Shown: piece by piece, positions 47,661 to 59,162 of the stretch
Position numbering within the stretch: position 1 is the first letter of the stretch
Layout of the letters: every line of letters begins with the position of its first letter
Assembly (NCBI GenBank): GCA_022818135.1
Contig: JAFMSR010000010.1
Span: forward strand, 36,115,544 to 36,179,543
Source of the DNA: Saxidomus purpurata
Taxonomy: Eukaryota > Mollusca > Bivalvia > Venerida > Veneridae
DNA: 64,000 nucleotides
Direction: 5' to 3'
The notes under the pieces: model-generated
The model's input: the letters and a program-made list of their open reading frames with translations, nothing else
Database searches by the model: none
What the model was told of the DNA's origin: nothing
Translations under genes and position numbers: made by a program

Positions 47661-48489
47661 AAATGTTATCATGATACATCATAATGTAGCTTTCCAGTTC
47701 ACTGAACATAGGGACCACTGTTACTAAAAATGTGTTTCTCTCGTGAAACAATGGAAGAATTATCACCAGACTTGTTCATACGCATCCTTGCTTTGACCCC
47801 TTCCTAAGACAGGAGAAGGTTCGTGTGCACTGCATACAGGGCCCACAGCATTATTAGAGTACATAGTGACATCAATTGCAATGTTGTGTTGGTCACTTGA
47901 ATCTTGCGTACGGAGATGAGCCAATTAGGACAAACTTGGCCTCTTGTCTAAAAACTATTTTCTTTTTTCTTTTTGTTAAATGGCGTGACTTTTTCATCCT
48001 ACATACATGCATAAAGATAAACCATATAATTTATCAAGTTAAGAGCAAACACGGGATAGTTTTACTTAAGTTAATTCACGTTATGTTAAAGGGATAAATA
48101 TAGTTTAACCGCTTTCATATAGTGTATAGGTACGTATGTACTTTATTGATGTAATGCTTTTAAAGTGAAACAGTGCAGCGTTTTATTTATAATTCAGATG
48201 TTCATTTATGTCAAGTTAACACGTTCAAGGACATTCAAAAGCTGTGACGTACTGAGTTGAAATTACATGTTCCTCTTCACAACTCTAAGTCCCTGATAAT
48301 ATACACGAAATATTATATTTGCTATAGTGTGGCCTACCATATAATTCAAAGATGAAGGGCAATGGAAATTTAGTATAAATAAGGTCATATTTCAATAGGT
48401 TAATGACTCTCACGTTTGTGGTATCATTTGATATTGTGAAATAGTTATTTATTCATAGCTTACAAAATTTACATTCTTGTACTTCAACG
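47661..48489. other. AT-rich DNA, no gene recognised
   Basis: No supported feature. Confidence 0.35.
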
Positions 48490-49670
48490 CAAATATAAGA
48501 TCTATCACTAAATGTGATGAATATCCCCGAAAGGCCGGTTTATCAACTGAAGAAGTTAGTAGTAACAGAATACCTTGCAAAAAACTAAAATAGAGATATG
48601 GTTCTTGGTAATACCTATAAGTAGGCGGCTATGTGATTCCTAAACTAGACCTATCACTAAATGTGATTAATACCCCCGAAAGACTGCTTTATAAACTGAG
48701 GAAGTGCGTAGTAACAGAATACCTTGCAGAAAAAAATAAAATAGAGATAATCTTGGCAATAACTCAGTAATTTGTCAAGATAGAGTTATGGTGCTTGTAC
48801 ACTGCATTTCTTCTCATTGTACTTGACCAATGTATGAAGTTTTATTGAATTCCAACCAGTAGTTTTCAAGTTATGCTCCGGACAAGGAAAGTAAAAAAGG
48901 GCAATAATTATGTAATAAGTCAAGATAGAGTTATGGTTATTGTACACTGCACTTCCTCTCATTGTGCTTAACCATTGTATGAAGTTGTATTGAATTCCAA
49001 CGAGTAGTTTCCAAGTTAACTTCCGGAAATGGAAAAATAGCAAAGGGCAATAACTCTGTAATTAGTCAAGATAGAGTAATGGTTCTTGTACACTGCACTT
49101 CCTCTCATTGTGCTAGACCATTGTCTGAAATTGTATTTAATTCCAACCAGAAGATTTCAAGTAATGTCCCGGACAAGGAGAAATAACAAAGGGCAATAAC
49201 TCTGTAATTTGTCAAGATAGAGTAATTGTGCTTGAACACTGCACTTTCTTTCATTGTGCTTGAACATTGTATGAAGTTATATTGAATTTCAAGTTATGCT
49301 CCGGACAAGGAAAAGTAACAAAGGGTAATAACTGTAATTTGTCAAAATGGAGTTATGGTTCTTGTGCACTGCACCTCCCAATGTATTTGACCATTGTATG
49401 AAGTTGTTTTGAATTCCACCAGTAGTTTTCAAGTTATGCTCCGGACAAGAAAAAGTAACAAAGGACAATAACTCTATAGTTATTCAAGATAGAGTTATGG
49501 TTCTTGTACACTGTACTTTCTCTCATTGTGCTAGACCATCGTATGAAGTTGTATTGAATTCCAACCAGTAGTTTTCAAGTTGTGCTCTGAACAAGGAAAA
49601 TGCAACGGACCGACCGACCAACGGGTGACACCTATATACCCCACTAAACTTCGTTTCGGGGGTATAATAA
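48490..49670 (-). mobile_element. Helentron/pearl-like element with element A ends but a different 145-bp core
   Basis: On the minus strand it starts TTATACCCCCGAA, then 'gtcggtcggtccgttg', and ends GGGGATATTCATCAC-ATTTA-GTGATAGAT. These are the ends of 31665-32305 and 59163-59645. The core is about six units of 145 bp (starts near 48775, 48919, 49065, 49211, 49337 and 49482) with 'gagttatggttcttgtacactgcact' and 'tccggacaagg'. A second partial left end repeats at about 48652. Confidence 0.65.
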
Positions 49671-50758
49671 TGATTGAACATAGATTTTTTTTAACTGTCA
49701 AAAACTATAATTCTGAATCAATTTTATCGCCAATACCAATTTCTGAAGAAAGTTCTCTCAATTATTTACTTACACAACATCTAACTATATTTAGAAGCGT
49801 ATGAAATATTGAACTGAGTCATACTTTAATGTAACGAGACTGATTTCACAGGTAGGGTGATATAAGAAGGGGTATGACATATCCGCTATTAAGATTAGCG
49901 CCGTTTTTTTGCAGATTTCAGTTATGTAACAAAGTGTTTGATCAAGAAATCAGGATATTTTTTCGGTAAAAGGACAACACATTCTTTCAAATGGATCTGT
50001 CTATTACAGGGATTTCAGGATCATGAAGAGAATAGTTTCTTTGTTTAATTTCAAAGGACCGTTGTTATTAATATAGCAGTGTGCTCATGCAGGTTTTCGC
50101 ACGCACATTTTGTCACGCGTGTTTTCTTGCTGTAAATACTTCGAAATGTCGGCATATAACTCAGGACTACTTGTATGGCGAATTTCGACATATCTTAAGA
50201 ACCCTGTTAACAATTTATTGAGGAGCAGCAGACGCAACTTGTATTGATAACAATTCAGTTTTTTTTGTTTCTGACAACAGCTCATTGATTTAACGTTGCT
50301 ATTAACTGATTTATCTCTTTCAAGGTTATAAAACTCGATACATATTGCAGCGGATGGCGATCTGAGTGGACGAAAGGACCTTTTATCAACATGAAAAAAC
50401 AACGAGCAATCACGAGCAAGTTTGGGACTCCAGACATTCAACGAGAGATTGAGTGGTCGGGAATATGGAGCGAATACCATAACGTTATGTAAGAAGACAA
50501 ATATAATAATGATACCGGAATAAGAGTATATTTAGTGCAATACAATAAGGTTGATACGGTATTCTCTATCGTGAAATTTGTGACACATGGTTTAATATAT
50601 TTGCTGATTGTATCAAAGAACTGTATATGAGACGAGATTTATATTAGACGATTTAAGAATGATCCTAACAATTTGCAATGTCATGATATACATTGTACAC
50701 AGTCGAGTACGCTCGTCCTTGCATTTGACGAAAAAGGCTGAAATTAAAATTTTGTAAT
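49671..50758. other. 5' flank of the GH3 gene
   Basis: No repeat is recognised. A minus-strand frame at 50085-50480 has no known motif and is treated as chance. The GH3 promoter presumably lies just upstream of 50759. No clear TATA box can be fixed. Confidence 0.4.
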
Positions 50759-50861
50759 ATGGATACCATTGACAAGTTGAAATTATGCGGATGTGCTATA
50801 GGGGGTTTGGTTTTGTACAGATGGTTGTTCCGGTTCGTAATGCAAGGATACATATTTCCAG
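50759..50861 (+). CDS. GH3-domain gene exon 1
   Basis: ATG at 50759, MDTIDKLKLCGCAIGGLVLY onward, donor 'gtgagtgt', phase 1 out. The hydrophobic stretch reads as a signal anchor. This start is chosen because it splices in frame to exon 2 and gives a plausible N-terminus. Confidence 0.75.
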
Positions 50862-53800
50862 GTGAGTGTCTTATTTGGTCAAGTAAGCTCTGTATCAAAA
50901 TACATTTGTAGCATCAAGTTTAAAAGGAGGTTTACTTTTACGTATTATATCTTTATTAGACTCTGAGTCCATTTTTAGCAGGTCGTAAACGCGTGATTCA
51001 AATAGTAGGCCTATGACTTACGTTAAAATTGGCATCGCACGGGGATTATTTATTTTACACAGAATTGTAATAAGAAACACTTCAAAGATCTTCTTGGGAA
51101 CTACAATGCCTATAACCTGCGTGGTTTATTACTGCGCGTCAGAACTCCAGATCGTTGATAAGTAGACGATAAACAACTTTTACGCGCAACTTGTTTAATA
51201 TTGTACACGGGCGTATTCGGGAATTATACTGGCCACAATACTCGTCGATTCAAAATCGTTAATTGTAAATGTAAAATATTGATTTTTTTATGTAGATGTG
51301 TATGCATTATTTGGGTTGGCTACTCTATGCATAGTTTTGGACATTGTGCGCTTAAGACCAGGAAAAAGTTACGAGTTTCACGCAGTTTTTCTACAATATG
51401 CCGTCCAAAAAGTACTGCATCTCATTGGATATGTGGTGTACAATCGTTTGAAGAGGATGAGCAAAAATATTCAGGATCATCAGAACAACTTGCTGCTCAA
51501 GATATTAAGACAAAATTCTAGTACTGAGGTTGGTAAAATGATAGGTGTTGACAAAGTGAAAAATGCTGATGAATTTCGTAAGTTGATTCCTCTGACTAGC
51601 TATCAGGTATATGAACGATTTGCAAAAAAGATAGAAGAAACCGGAAGTAGAAATGTTTTCTTTCCCGGAAATGTCGATTTCATTGCATGGACTTCCGGTA
51701 CAACGTCAGGAAATAGCAAGAGGTTTCCAAAATCTATATCACTTTTAAGAAAGACCAGTGCAAGATGGCTACTTTTAGCCCAGAGATGTTTAGTCAGTGT
51801 ACCAGGCAATCATTATATAAGAAAATGGTTGGCCGTGAGATATAGTCCGCCTCTCTGGCGTTCAAAGTCCGGAATAAAGTGTGGACCTATATCCGGATTA
51901 GCTTCAAATTTCTCTTTAAACAAATATGTCGTTCCGGATATTGCAAACAGTTTCACCGACAAAGAAATAGTGATATACATAAATCTCGTATTTGGTTTGA
52001 AATACGCAGATATCTGCAACTTATTTTTTTCTACGGCACTGATGGCGCTATCATTTTTCCGTGTCCTGGAAAGAAAATGGAAGCAAGTTTGTGATGATAT
52101 AGAAAAGGGTACACTTTCTGAACTTCAAGTCGGAAAGCTTTTAGCAGAAGAGATGCATATCTTGAATCAATCATTAGGTGGTGGTGATGCAAAGCGAGCT
52201 AACACTTTGAGAAAAGAATTTGAGAAGGGCTTCAAAGGAATTGTTCCGAGGCTTTGGCCGGAATGTCCGGGCTTGTTTTGTCTTGCTACTGGTTCATTTC
52301 AAATACAGGTAGGAATGATAGATAAGTAACAGTCTTTTTATCCATAGTTTCCGTTCCTTTCCAATCAACACACAGGTAAGATCGTAGCGGGAACGGCAAC
52401 TCTGGTAAGAGAATCGTAGCGGGAACGGCAACTCTGGTAAGAGACTGAGTCAACACGTCCAACTGTTAAGATAATTTAAGAAACAAAGAAAATAGTGCAA
52501 ACTATATTATTTACAACTAGATCCTCTATACCTAAATGCCTAGTAAGATGATTGAAAACATATTATTTTGACATGAAAAACTAATAATCTGAGTTTTGTT
52601 TGCTACATACATCTAAACACATAGACATGTATGTTTTTTCAGCATGCAGCGGAATTGCATATCTCTTTCATCTATTTCTCTGATTCAATTAATGGTATTC
52701 TCTAAAATATCGTTTCAATTATATGAAGGCAGATTTAATTTTAGTATTCTCTAAAATATAGCTTCAATTATATGAAGGTAGATTCAATTTAGGTGTTCTC
52801 TAAAATATAGTTTCAATTATATGAAGGTAGATTCAATTTTGGTGTTCTCTAAAATATAGCTTCAATTATATGAAGGCAGATTCAATTTAGGTGTTCTCTA
52901 AAATATAGTTTCAATTACATGTATATGAAGGCAGACGTTGTCAAAGAAAACTATTTGGGAAACGTGCCACTATTCTCGCCTTTTCATGCCGGAACAGAGT
53001 CATTCTATGGAATAAACCTTAATCTTAGAAAACCGGAAGTGACGTATACGTTGATGGTGCCGTTTAATTATTTTGAATTTATACCCGTAGAACACATAGA
53101 GGAAGAAAATCCAGAATCTCTTCTATGCAACCAGGTATTGGTTTTACCTTTTTTCATATGCTTATGTTAATTTTAAGCTGTACTAACGTAAAAAACTAAA
53201 CATTTTGAATAAGGTAAGTAAAAGAGTGAAATTGCATGTGCGGTTGAAGAATAGAGATTAGGCCTGTCCTTTGGGCTAAATCTTTGAATTTAATCAACCC
53301 ATGGTACCAAAATGTTGGACATAATTAATATGGATATATATCATGGATTTATCGCATAACAAAATAATTTTTCATCCTGGACATTCGCAATAAGTTAAAT
53401 GAACAAAAATAACTGATATAGAGAGCGTTCTGTTTCACAGAGACATAATTCCATGTTTAAAGTCTTTTTCACGACAAACTCCTAACAATAACAATAAAAT
53501 GGTGTCCACACAAAAATCAAAACTTTGCTTTAACATTTTTTGACACTTACTGGAAATGAAAAAAACGGATGACCATTTTACAGAACAAAACTAAAACTTT
53601 AAGTGCCAAATTTTTTTGCCAGTAATTAAATATGATTGTGCTGTTTAAACTGCATCAAATCTTGCTACGAAGATCAATGACTTTACCTTAATGTTTAATT
53701 TAGGATGTTGCGTTTTGCGTTTGTGTATTAGCAAAATTATATCATGAATGCATCTATTAGCAATTTCATTTCGTTTCACAAATCGTGTGAGCATGTTCCT

Positions 53801-56800
53801 GAATCTCTTTTTTTATTTTAAAATTAATATCATAAATATTCTCTCTAGAAGCAGTTAGCCAGATTTTAAGTTATTGTCAAAAGAATGATAATAATCATAT
53901 TGATCATGACCCTTTCCATTTTTGTTCAAATCGATTCGTTAAAATCATGGCATCACTCATCCATCGAAATATCTTTCTTGTAAATCAGATCTTCTGAAAA
54001 GTAGTCTGCACAGAAATGCATGTCTGCAAGAAATCTTGATATGCATTTGCACTGGCAATACTTGGCGTTGACATGGAAAGACATTTACTAAACTACTGTT
54101 TTAGTGCTGATTAAGGGAAAAGCATCATAGTTTACGAAGTAGTCAAAGTATGATTTTATAATTAAAGCTAACCATCGGAGGTAAATATGAATTAGTTGTG
54201 ACGACATGGGAGGGCCTGTACCGGTACAGAACAGACGATATCGTGGAAATAACCGGCTTTTACGGGACAATTCCTTGCTACAAATTTGCAAGACGGTAAG
54301 ATATTTTTACTGCTCTGATAGATTCACCCGAGTTCGAAATGTTGTGTTTGAATAATGGTGATAAATGTGTGCTATTTCGTATGATAGATAATAAGTTATC
54401 GTGTTTTCGCTAATGGTACAAAATCAGTCACCATGGTGAATGTCTTTTATGTACAAGTGGTGTTTTTTATGAAAATTAAGGTCTGTTTTCAAATGTTTTC
54501 CGATACGTGCAAGTGATCTCATAAACGTAACAAGATTTGGTTTGTCTACTTTACATTTAAGTCTCTTCTAAAGCAAATATTCTATATAAAAAGCTTCCGA
54601 TGTACACGTTCAGACCGATTTGCAGGTAACAATTTACTGTTTCAGGAAGAATGACATACTGAATGTTACAACAGAACGTGTTCCTGAACCACTGGTTTCA
54701 GAAGCAGTGAAAAGAGTAGCAGCAACATGTAAAAAACAAATATTTGATTTTGTGACCACAGAAAATACACATGTAGAGAAATTATCAGGTAGATCTTTCT
54801 TTTGAGAAACATGCTTACTACATTTGGGTTATTTATTATTCTAGGTCAGTCTTTATGGTGGTGGGGATCGTAGTACATGTATAAATCAAATAACAATTAT
54901 GTAATAGTTTTGTCATTTATTTGTTCATGCGGGGGTCAGACTATATATAAGTCTTGTCAGTCGAAACTAAAAAACTGTATCTGATAGGATTACTGTTCAC
55001 TTAAACTTGAGTTCAAAAATGAACTTTGAATTTTATAAGCTGATTGTTTTGCATGTGCACCAAATAACATGAGATTCAATTAATTTACAGTAAACATTCG
55101 CTATTTGTGTACACTTTCTTTTCTATTTTGTTATTCAGTTTCTTTCTGTAGATTTAATGCAAAATTAACTGATCACAAGAAATGTACGATCTGAGCAAAT
55201 CATTGCTTAACGAAACAGCTGTTCCTACAAAGTGACCCAAACAAACAAAGGCAGATTTGTTTTCGTATTGATCAGCAATCCTACTTCATTTTTTTTTGTC
55301 CCTTTTATGCATCAATATGAAACAGTTGTTTGTGATTGATGCAAACGATATTAGGGCTATAAAAGTTAAAACACACTGAGACTTGAAATTGAAACAAATA
55401 AAAAAGTTCTTGGTTTAACGAGACCTGCCTCTATTTGTCAAAAGAAATGTTGCAGTATTTCTTTTCTAAGCATTACCAAACCTGAGTAAAATGATATTTG
55501 CTTTGCTCTTTTTTTTCAGGTAATGTATCCGAGCAGCATTACTATATTGTCTTCCTTGAAATGACCGATGACGAAATACTTACTGAGAAAGAAATGGAAA
55601 TGGTAGGTTATTACAATGAGATCGAGGTGGTTATGTAAACTTTACAAACATCCCACAGAGTGACTTAAAATTGCAAAAAGAGGAGATCAATTTCGAACGT
55701 ACGGGACTGTCTGTACAACCGCTTAGGACACTGGAAAGACCACCAACATAAACTGTAAATAGCACAACACAACCAACGAACATAAAACAAACTATCCACT
55801 AACTAACCCTCTTAACTAAGAACCAAGGCAGATCAAACGGATCCTCAAATGAGCAAATTAAGGTCATGGCGAACGCAGAACAAAGATTTAATCCCATTCT
55901 TGACTTCATCATTGCATTGTTTTCATAAGTTTTTCTTAGTTTTTTAAACGATGCGTTTCTTATGCAGTCTGACAAATTAAACATGATGAAGGACTTGATA
56001 TCAAGGACTTCAGCTACAGACATTATCTATCAGTTTCGTTGATCTAAGTTAAATTTTTATTGTCATGTATTATAACTAAATGTCACAATCGTGTAGTATG
56101 TTTAAAATTTCAGTGAGTTATATTTTTTGTTGTCAATGTGAACATTGCAAGCTGCTATAATTTTATATCGACAATTAATTTGCATGTGTCTCGCTGTTAT
56201 TCACGTCTGCTCACGAAAAAAGTCGTCTTCTCTTAAAAAAATCTGAAAGTAGGTGTCGCCTTTTTTTGTTACGCATATGCTTTTGTAAAGGAAAAAAGTA
56301 CTAAGTTACAAAAACGTTTTAATAGATTTCATGTGATCGTATGACGAAAAGAGCTAAATTAAAGTAGCTTTCGGCAGACAAAACTTTATGAATGCTCAGA
56401 TCTTTTAATATATAGGACCTTTTAATACACATTACTATTTTCAATTACGCATAAATATAACGTCCCAAAAGAATGAGTACCTTTTTAAATTGATATATGC
56501 AAATATGTCCTGATTAGTTAGTTGTAACCTGTTGATTACATTCTCTAACATTGAACCCTTTAATGATATTAAAGTCAACTAATCTGAAAATCAGAAAGAA
56601 ATCAGTGTACAGCTAGAAACCCTCGCCGCTAACTGCAGACGTATATTTGCTTGTAGATTTGTGATTATGTAACAGTTTCAATTTTATTTTATTGTCTTCA
56701 ATTTTAATTATATGTTACACGTATCAAGTATTTTTTGTTTATTTGAAATTACTTCATTTACATGTGATGAGGGACTCTGGGTGTGTTTATACTAAAAGGC

Positions 56801-57077
56801 TGTACGTTTTTATGCTAACAAATTGTTTGACTTTGACTATTTCCAGATTGATGCTCACTTGATAAAACTACACGAGATGTACAAGATGTTTCGAAACAGC
56901 GGTCGTCTGCAGAGTCTGAAGGTAATCCAGCTGCGCATTGGAACGTTCCATTCAATGGGCAAACTGATATGTTCTCTAAACAAAACTACTTCTCTAATGC
57001 AGTATAAACTTCCTAGAATTGTAAGAAGAGTGGAATTGCTGGAATATTTGCTAGACAATCGACTAGACAATAAGTAA
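50759..57077 (+). CDS. Animal GH3-domain protein, complete, seven exons, 634 residues
   Basis: Exons 50759-50861, 51296-52308, 52931-53134, 54168-54295, 54646-54788, 55520-55602 and 56847-57077 join in consistent phase to 1905 bases including the stop. A hydrophobic N-terminal segment (about residues 11-24) in exon 1 and a second in exon 2 suggest membrane anchoring. The GH3 motifs appear in order: TSGTTSGNSK (about 167-176), the ATP/adenylate motif; LGNVPLFSPFHAGTESFYGI; NYFEFIP; and GGKYELVVTTWEGLYRYRTD with DIVEITGFYGTIP. Plant GH3 proteins are acyl-acid amido synthetases. Animal members (GHDC type) have no agreed substrate. Conserved motifs suggest a working adenylating enzyme. Minisatellites touch exon 3 and the last exon. 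Confidence 0.9.
51296..52308 (+). CDS. GH3-domain gene exon 2 (main catalytic exon)
   Basis: Acceptor 'ttttttatgtag', phase 1 in. Donor 'CAG|gtagga', phase 0 out. 1013 bp covering the second hydrophobic segment (LFGLATLCIVLDIV), the SGTTSG motif and the long helical part up to CLATGSFQIQ. Read-through past the donor meets a stop at 52327. Confidence 0.9.
52377..52446. repeat. 35-bp tandem duplication in GH3 intron 2
   Basis: 'atcgtagcgggaacggcaac' plus 'tctggtaagaga' occurs twice back to back. Confidence 0.85.
52698..52942 (+). repeat. 49-bp minisatellite ending in the GH3 exon 3 acceptor
   Basis: Units start at 52698, 52747, 52796, 52845 and about 52894. Each holds 'ttctctaaaatatag.ttcaa' and 'ttatatgaagg.aga'. 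The last unit runs into the exon, whose first bases GCAGA match the unit. 49 is not a multiple of 3, so use of upstream acceptors would shift the frame. Confidence 0.85.
52931..53134 (+). CDS. GH3-domain gene exon 3
   Basis: Acceptor 'tatatgaag' (the only AG giving the right frame, without a strong pyrimidine tract), donor 'CAG|gtattg'. Phase 0 both sides, 68 codons: ADVVKENYLGNVPLFSPFHA onward to ESLLCNQ. Confidence 0.85.
53135..54167. other. GH3 intron 3
   Basis: AT-rich. No repeat or RNA feature recognised. Confidence 0.5.
54168..54295 (+). CDS. GH3-domain gene exon 4 (GLYRYR motif)
   Basis: Acceptor 'ataattaaag', donor 'gtaagat'. Phase 0 in, phase 2 out. Encodes LTIGGKYELVVTTWEGLYRY, then RTDDIVEITGFYGTIPCYKF. 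This is the most conserved GH3 C-terminal block. Confidence 0.92.
54646..54788 (+). CDS. GH3-domain gene exon 5
   Basis: Acceptor 'ttactgtttcag', donor 'gtagatc'. Phase 2 in, phase 1 out. Encodes KNDILNVTTERVPEPLVSEA onward to HVEKLSG, the family's helix after the R-K-N-x-x-L motif. Confidence 0.88.
55520..55602 (+). CDS. GH3-domain gene exon 6
   Basis: Acceptor 'cttttttttcag', donor 'gtaggtt'. Phase 1 in, phase 0 out. Encodes NVSEQHYYIVFLEMTDDEIL and TEKEMEM. Confidence 0.85.
55603..56846. other. GH3 intron 6
   Basis: AT-rich. The minus-strand frame at 55799-56023 has no recognised motif. No other feature. Confidence 0.45.
56847..57077 (+). CDS. GH3-domain gene exon 7 (terminal)
   Basis: Acceptor 'ctatttccag', phase 0 in. 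Encodes IDAHLIKLHEMYKMFRNSGR onward, with QYKLPRIVRRVELLEYLL as the usual family end, then DNRLDNK and TAA (57075-57077). The last seven or so codons and the stop lie within the flanking minisatellite. Confidence 0.88.
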   Translation: MDAHLIKLHEMYKMFRNSGRLQSLKVIQLRIGTFHSMGKLICSLNKTTSLMQYKLPRIVRRVELLEYLLDNRLDNK

Positions 57078-57870
57078 TAGCAGTACTACTATATCAATCA
57101 ATAAAATAAACAATCGATTAAACCTTAAATAAAAGCAGTACTTCACTGTAGTTATCAATGGAATAGACAATGGATTAGACAATCTAGTGACCAATTGAAT
57201 AGACAACCGACTACACAATACGGATCGACAGCACAAGTGACCAGAGCAAAATTATTGACAATCGATTACACAATATTGAATAGCAGCACATGTGACCAAT
57301 GGAATAGGCAACCGACTAGACAATAAGGAATAGCAGCACAAGTGACCAATGGAATAGGCAACCGACTAGACAATAAGGAATAGCAGTACTAGTGACCAGT
57401 AGAATACTAGTAGACAATCGACTAGACAATGAAAATAACAGTTCCTAATGACAAGTGGAATAAACAATCAACTAGACAATAAGGAATTATTAGCACATGT
57501 GACCAATGGAATAGACAACCGACTAGACAATTAGTAATAGCAGCACAAGTGACCAATGGAATAGACATTCAACTACAGAATTAGGAATAGCAGTACTAAT
57601 GACCAGTAGAATACTAGTAGACAATCGACTAGACAATGAGAATAACAGTTCCTAATGACAAGTGGAATAAACAATCAACTAGACAATAAGTATTAACAGC
57701 ACTAGTGATCAATGGAATAAACAATCGATTACACAATATTGTATAGCAACACTAGTGACCAGTAGGATAGACATTCGACTAGACAATCAAAATAGTAGTA
57801 CTTGTTAACACGGGAATAGACAGTCGACTAGATAATAAGAAATAATAGAACTAGTGATCAATGAAATAAA
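57045..57870 (+). repeat. 50-bp minisatellite starting inside the GH3 terminal exon
   Basis: About 15 imperfect units of 'gaccaatggaatagacaa', 'tcgactagacaataag', 'gaatagcagcac.agt'. The first 'ctagacaatcgactagacaa' is coding (LDNRLDN). A clean 50-bp unit is 57294-57343. The array continues through the 3' UTR region. Confidence 0.88.
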
Positions 57871-57892
57871 TCACCACAGAGCGGTTCTGCTT

Positions 57893-58150
57893 AATTTTAA
57901 GGAGCGGATCAGTGGACTTGTAATTCAGGGATCGCAGGTTCGATCCCCCGCTCCTCCGCTAACATAACTAATGGTCTTTCGGATGAGACCTGAAAACCGA
58001 GGTCCCATGTATCGGTGATGTATGCCGGGCATGTTAAAGAACCAGAGGTGTCTTTGGGACGGGACACGTTCTCCCCCGAAACCTAAAATGACTAAAACTC
58101 TTCTGAGGGCGTTGGTCATATGGAATATCCGGTACACAGGATAAACTCTA
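57893..58150 (+). mobile_element. tRNA-headed SINE after the GH3 minisatellite
   Basis: The head 'ggagcggatcagtggacttg...aggttcgatcccccgctcc' has matching ends (GGAGCGG / CCGCTCC) and a B box. The body has 'ggtctttcggatgagacctg', 'ccgaggtccc' and 'catgttaaagaaccagag', the last shared with the SINE at 26600. The tail is short. Confidence 0.7.
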
Positions 58151-59162
58151 AAGTACATGCATACTGCTTAATTATTCCCGTTTGAAATCAACGCATACAT
58201 AAAAACACTGCAAGACATTTTGCGGTTTCATGCGAGATAGAAGAGTTGGTTCATTGAAAACGTGACATGAACATTTAAGTCAAATATATGAATATTTACC
58301 TCCGTTAATCTATGTCATTTGACGTGTAATTGAATATAACAACATGTGCTGTAAATCTTTATCATGTTTAACACACTAACATGATCTCACTAGATACTGT
58401 TGTATATCTTCAGATTAAAATTAATGATTAGTTACTATCAGAAAGGGTTTAAATCACACTTTTTAAATTTATATATATACGTATCAATATACATCTGAAT
58501 TGATGTAAATAAAAATTGTATTTAACCAAAAAAAAATACGTATAAAATATAAATTGTTTCAATAACAGATTCTCTATTTTGTGCCTTTAGTGGTTCTATA
58601 GTTCGACCTTTCATGTAATTAAAATTTAACACATACGTACTTACTTTTTGTTCTCTAAACCTTCTTAGAAAAGATTGTTGTCAATATGCAAACTGTAGGT
58701 GCTTTACAGACCATGGACAAAACAATTATTCTTGCGTTTTCCTGGTGTTTTTATCCCGGCATCACCATTAAACGGTGCCTTTTTTAAGACGAAATTAACA
58801 GGAAATCAATACAAATTTCAATACATGCTCTCAAAACGCGAAAATCAGAGATCGGGAAAATTTGAATTTTCGGCGAAAGAGGACTCCTCTGCAATAACTT
58901 CAACATATGCAGAAGCCAAATAGTTAATTTCTTACCAGGGTCATTTTTGACTGGCTCGCTTGATGACCGGGAAGTCACTTTTAGACGTCAAATAATGACC
59001 GGTGGGTCACTTTTCGATGGGGGTCACTTTTTCATGATACACCAAACAATCTGATATGAATACATGTACAAGCTTTCCCTCAACTTTCACCAACGGATGG
59101 AAATTCAGAAGATTTCAAGCTATCCGGTTCAAAAATGGTTACTGATTCTGGTATTAACTATA
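58151..59162. other. AT-rich intergenic DNA
   Basis: Short repeats of 'gggtcactttt' at about 58965-59030. A frame at 58699-58923 has no recognised motif. No gene is supported. Confidence 0.4.

Noticed and set aside
50085..50480. 131-codon minus-strand frame upstream of the GH3 gene
   Set aside because: No known motif, no splice partners and biased composition. Could be chance.
58699..58923. 74-codon plus-strand frame after the GH3 gene
   Set aside because: No motif and no splice context. An antisense frame of similar length overlaps it.
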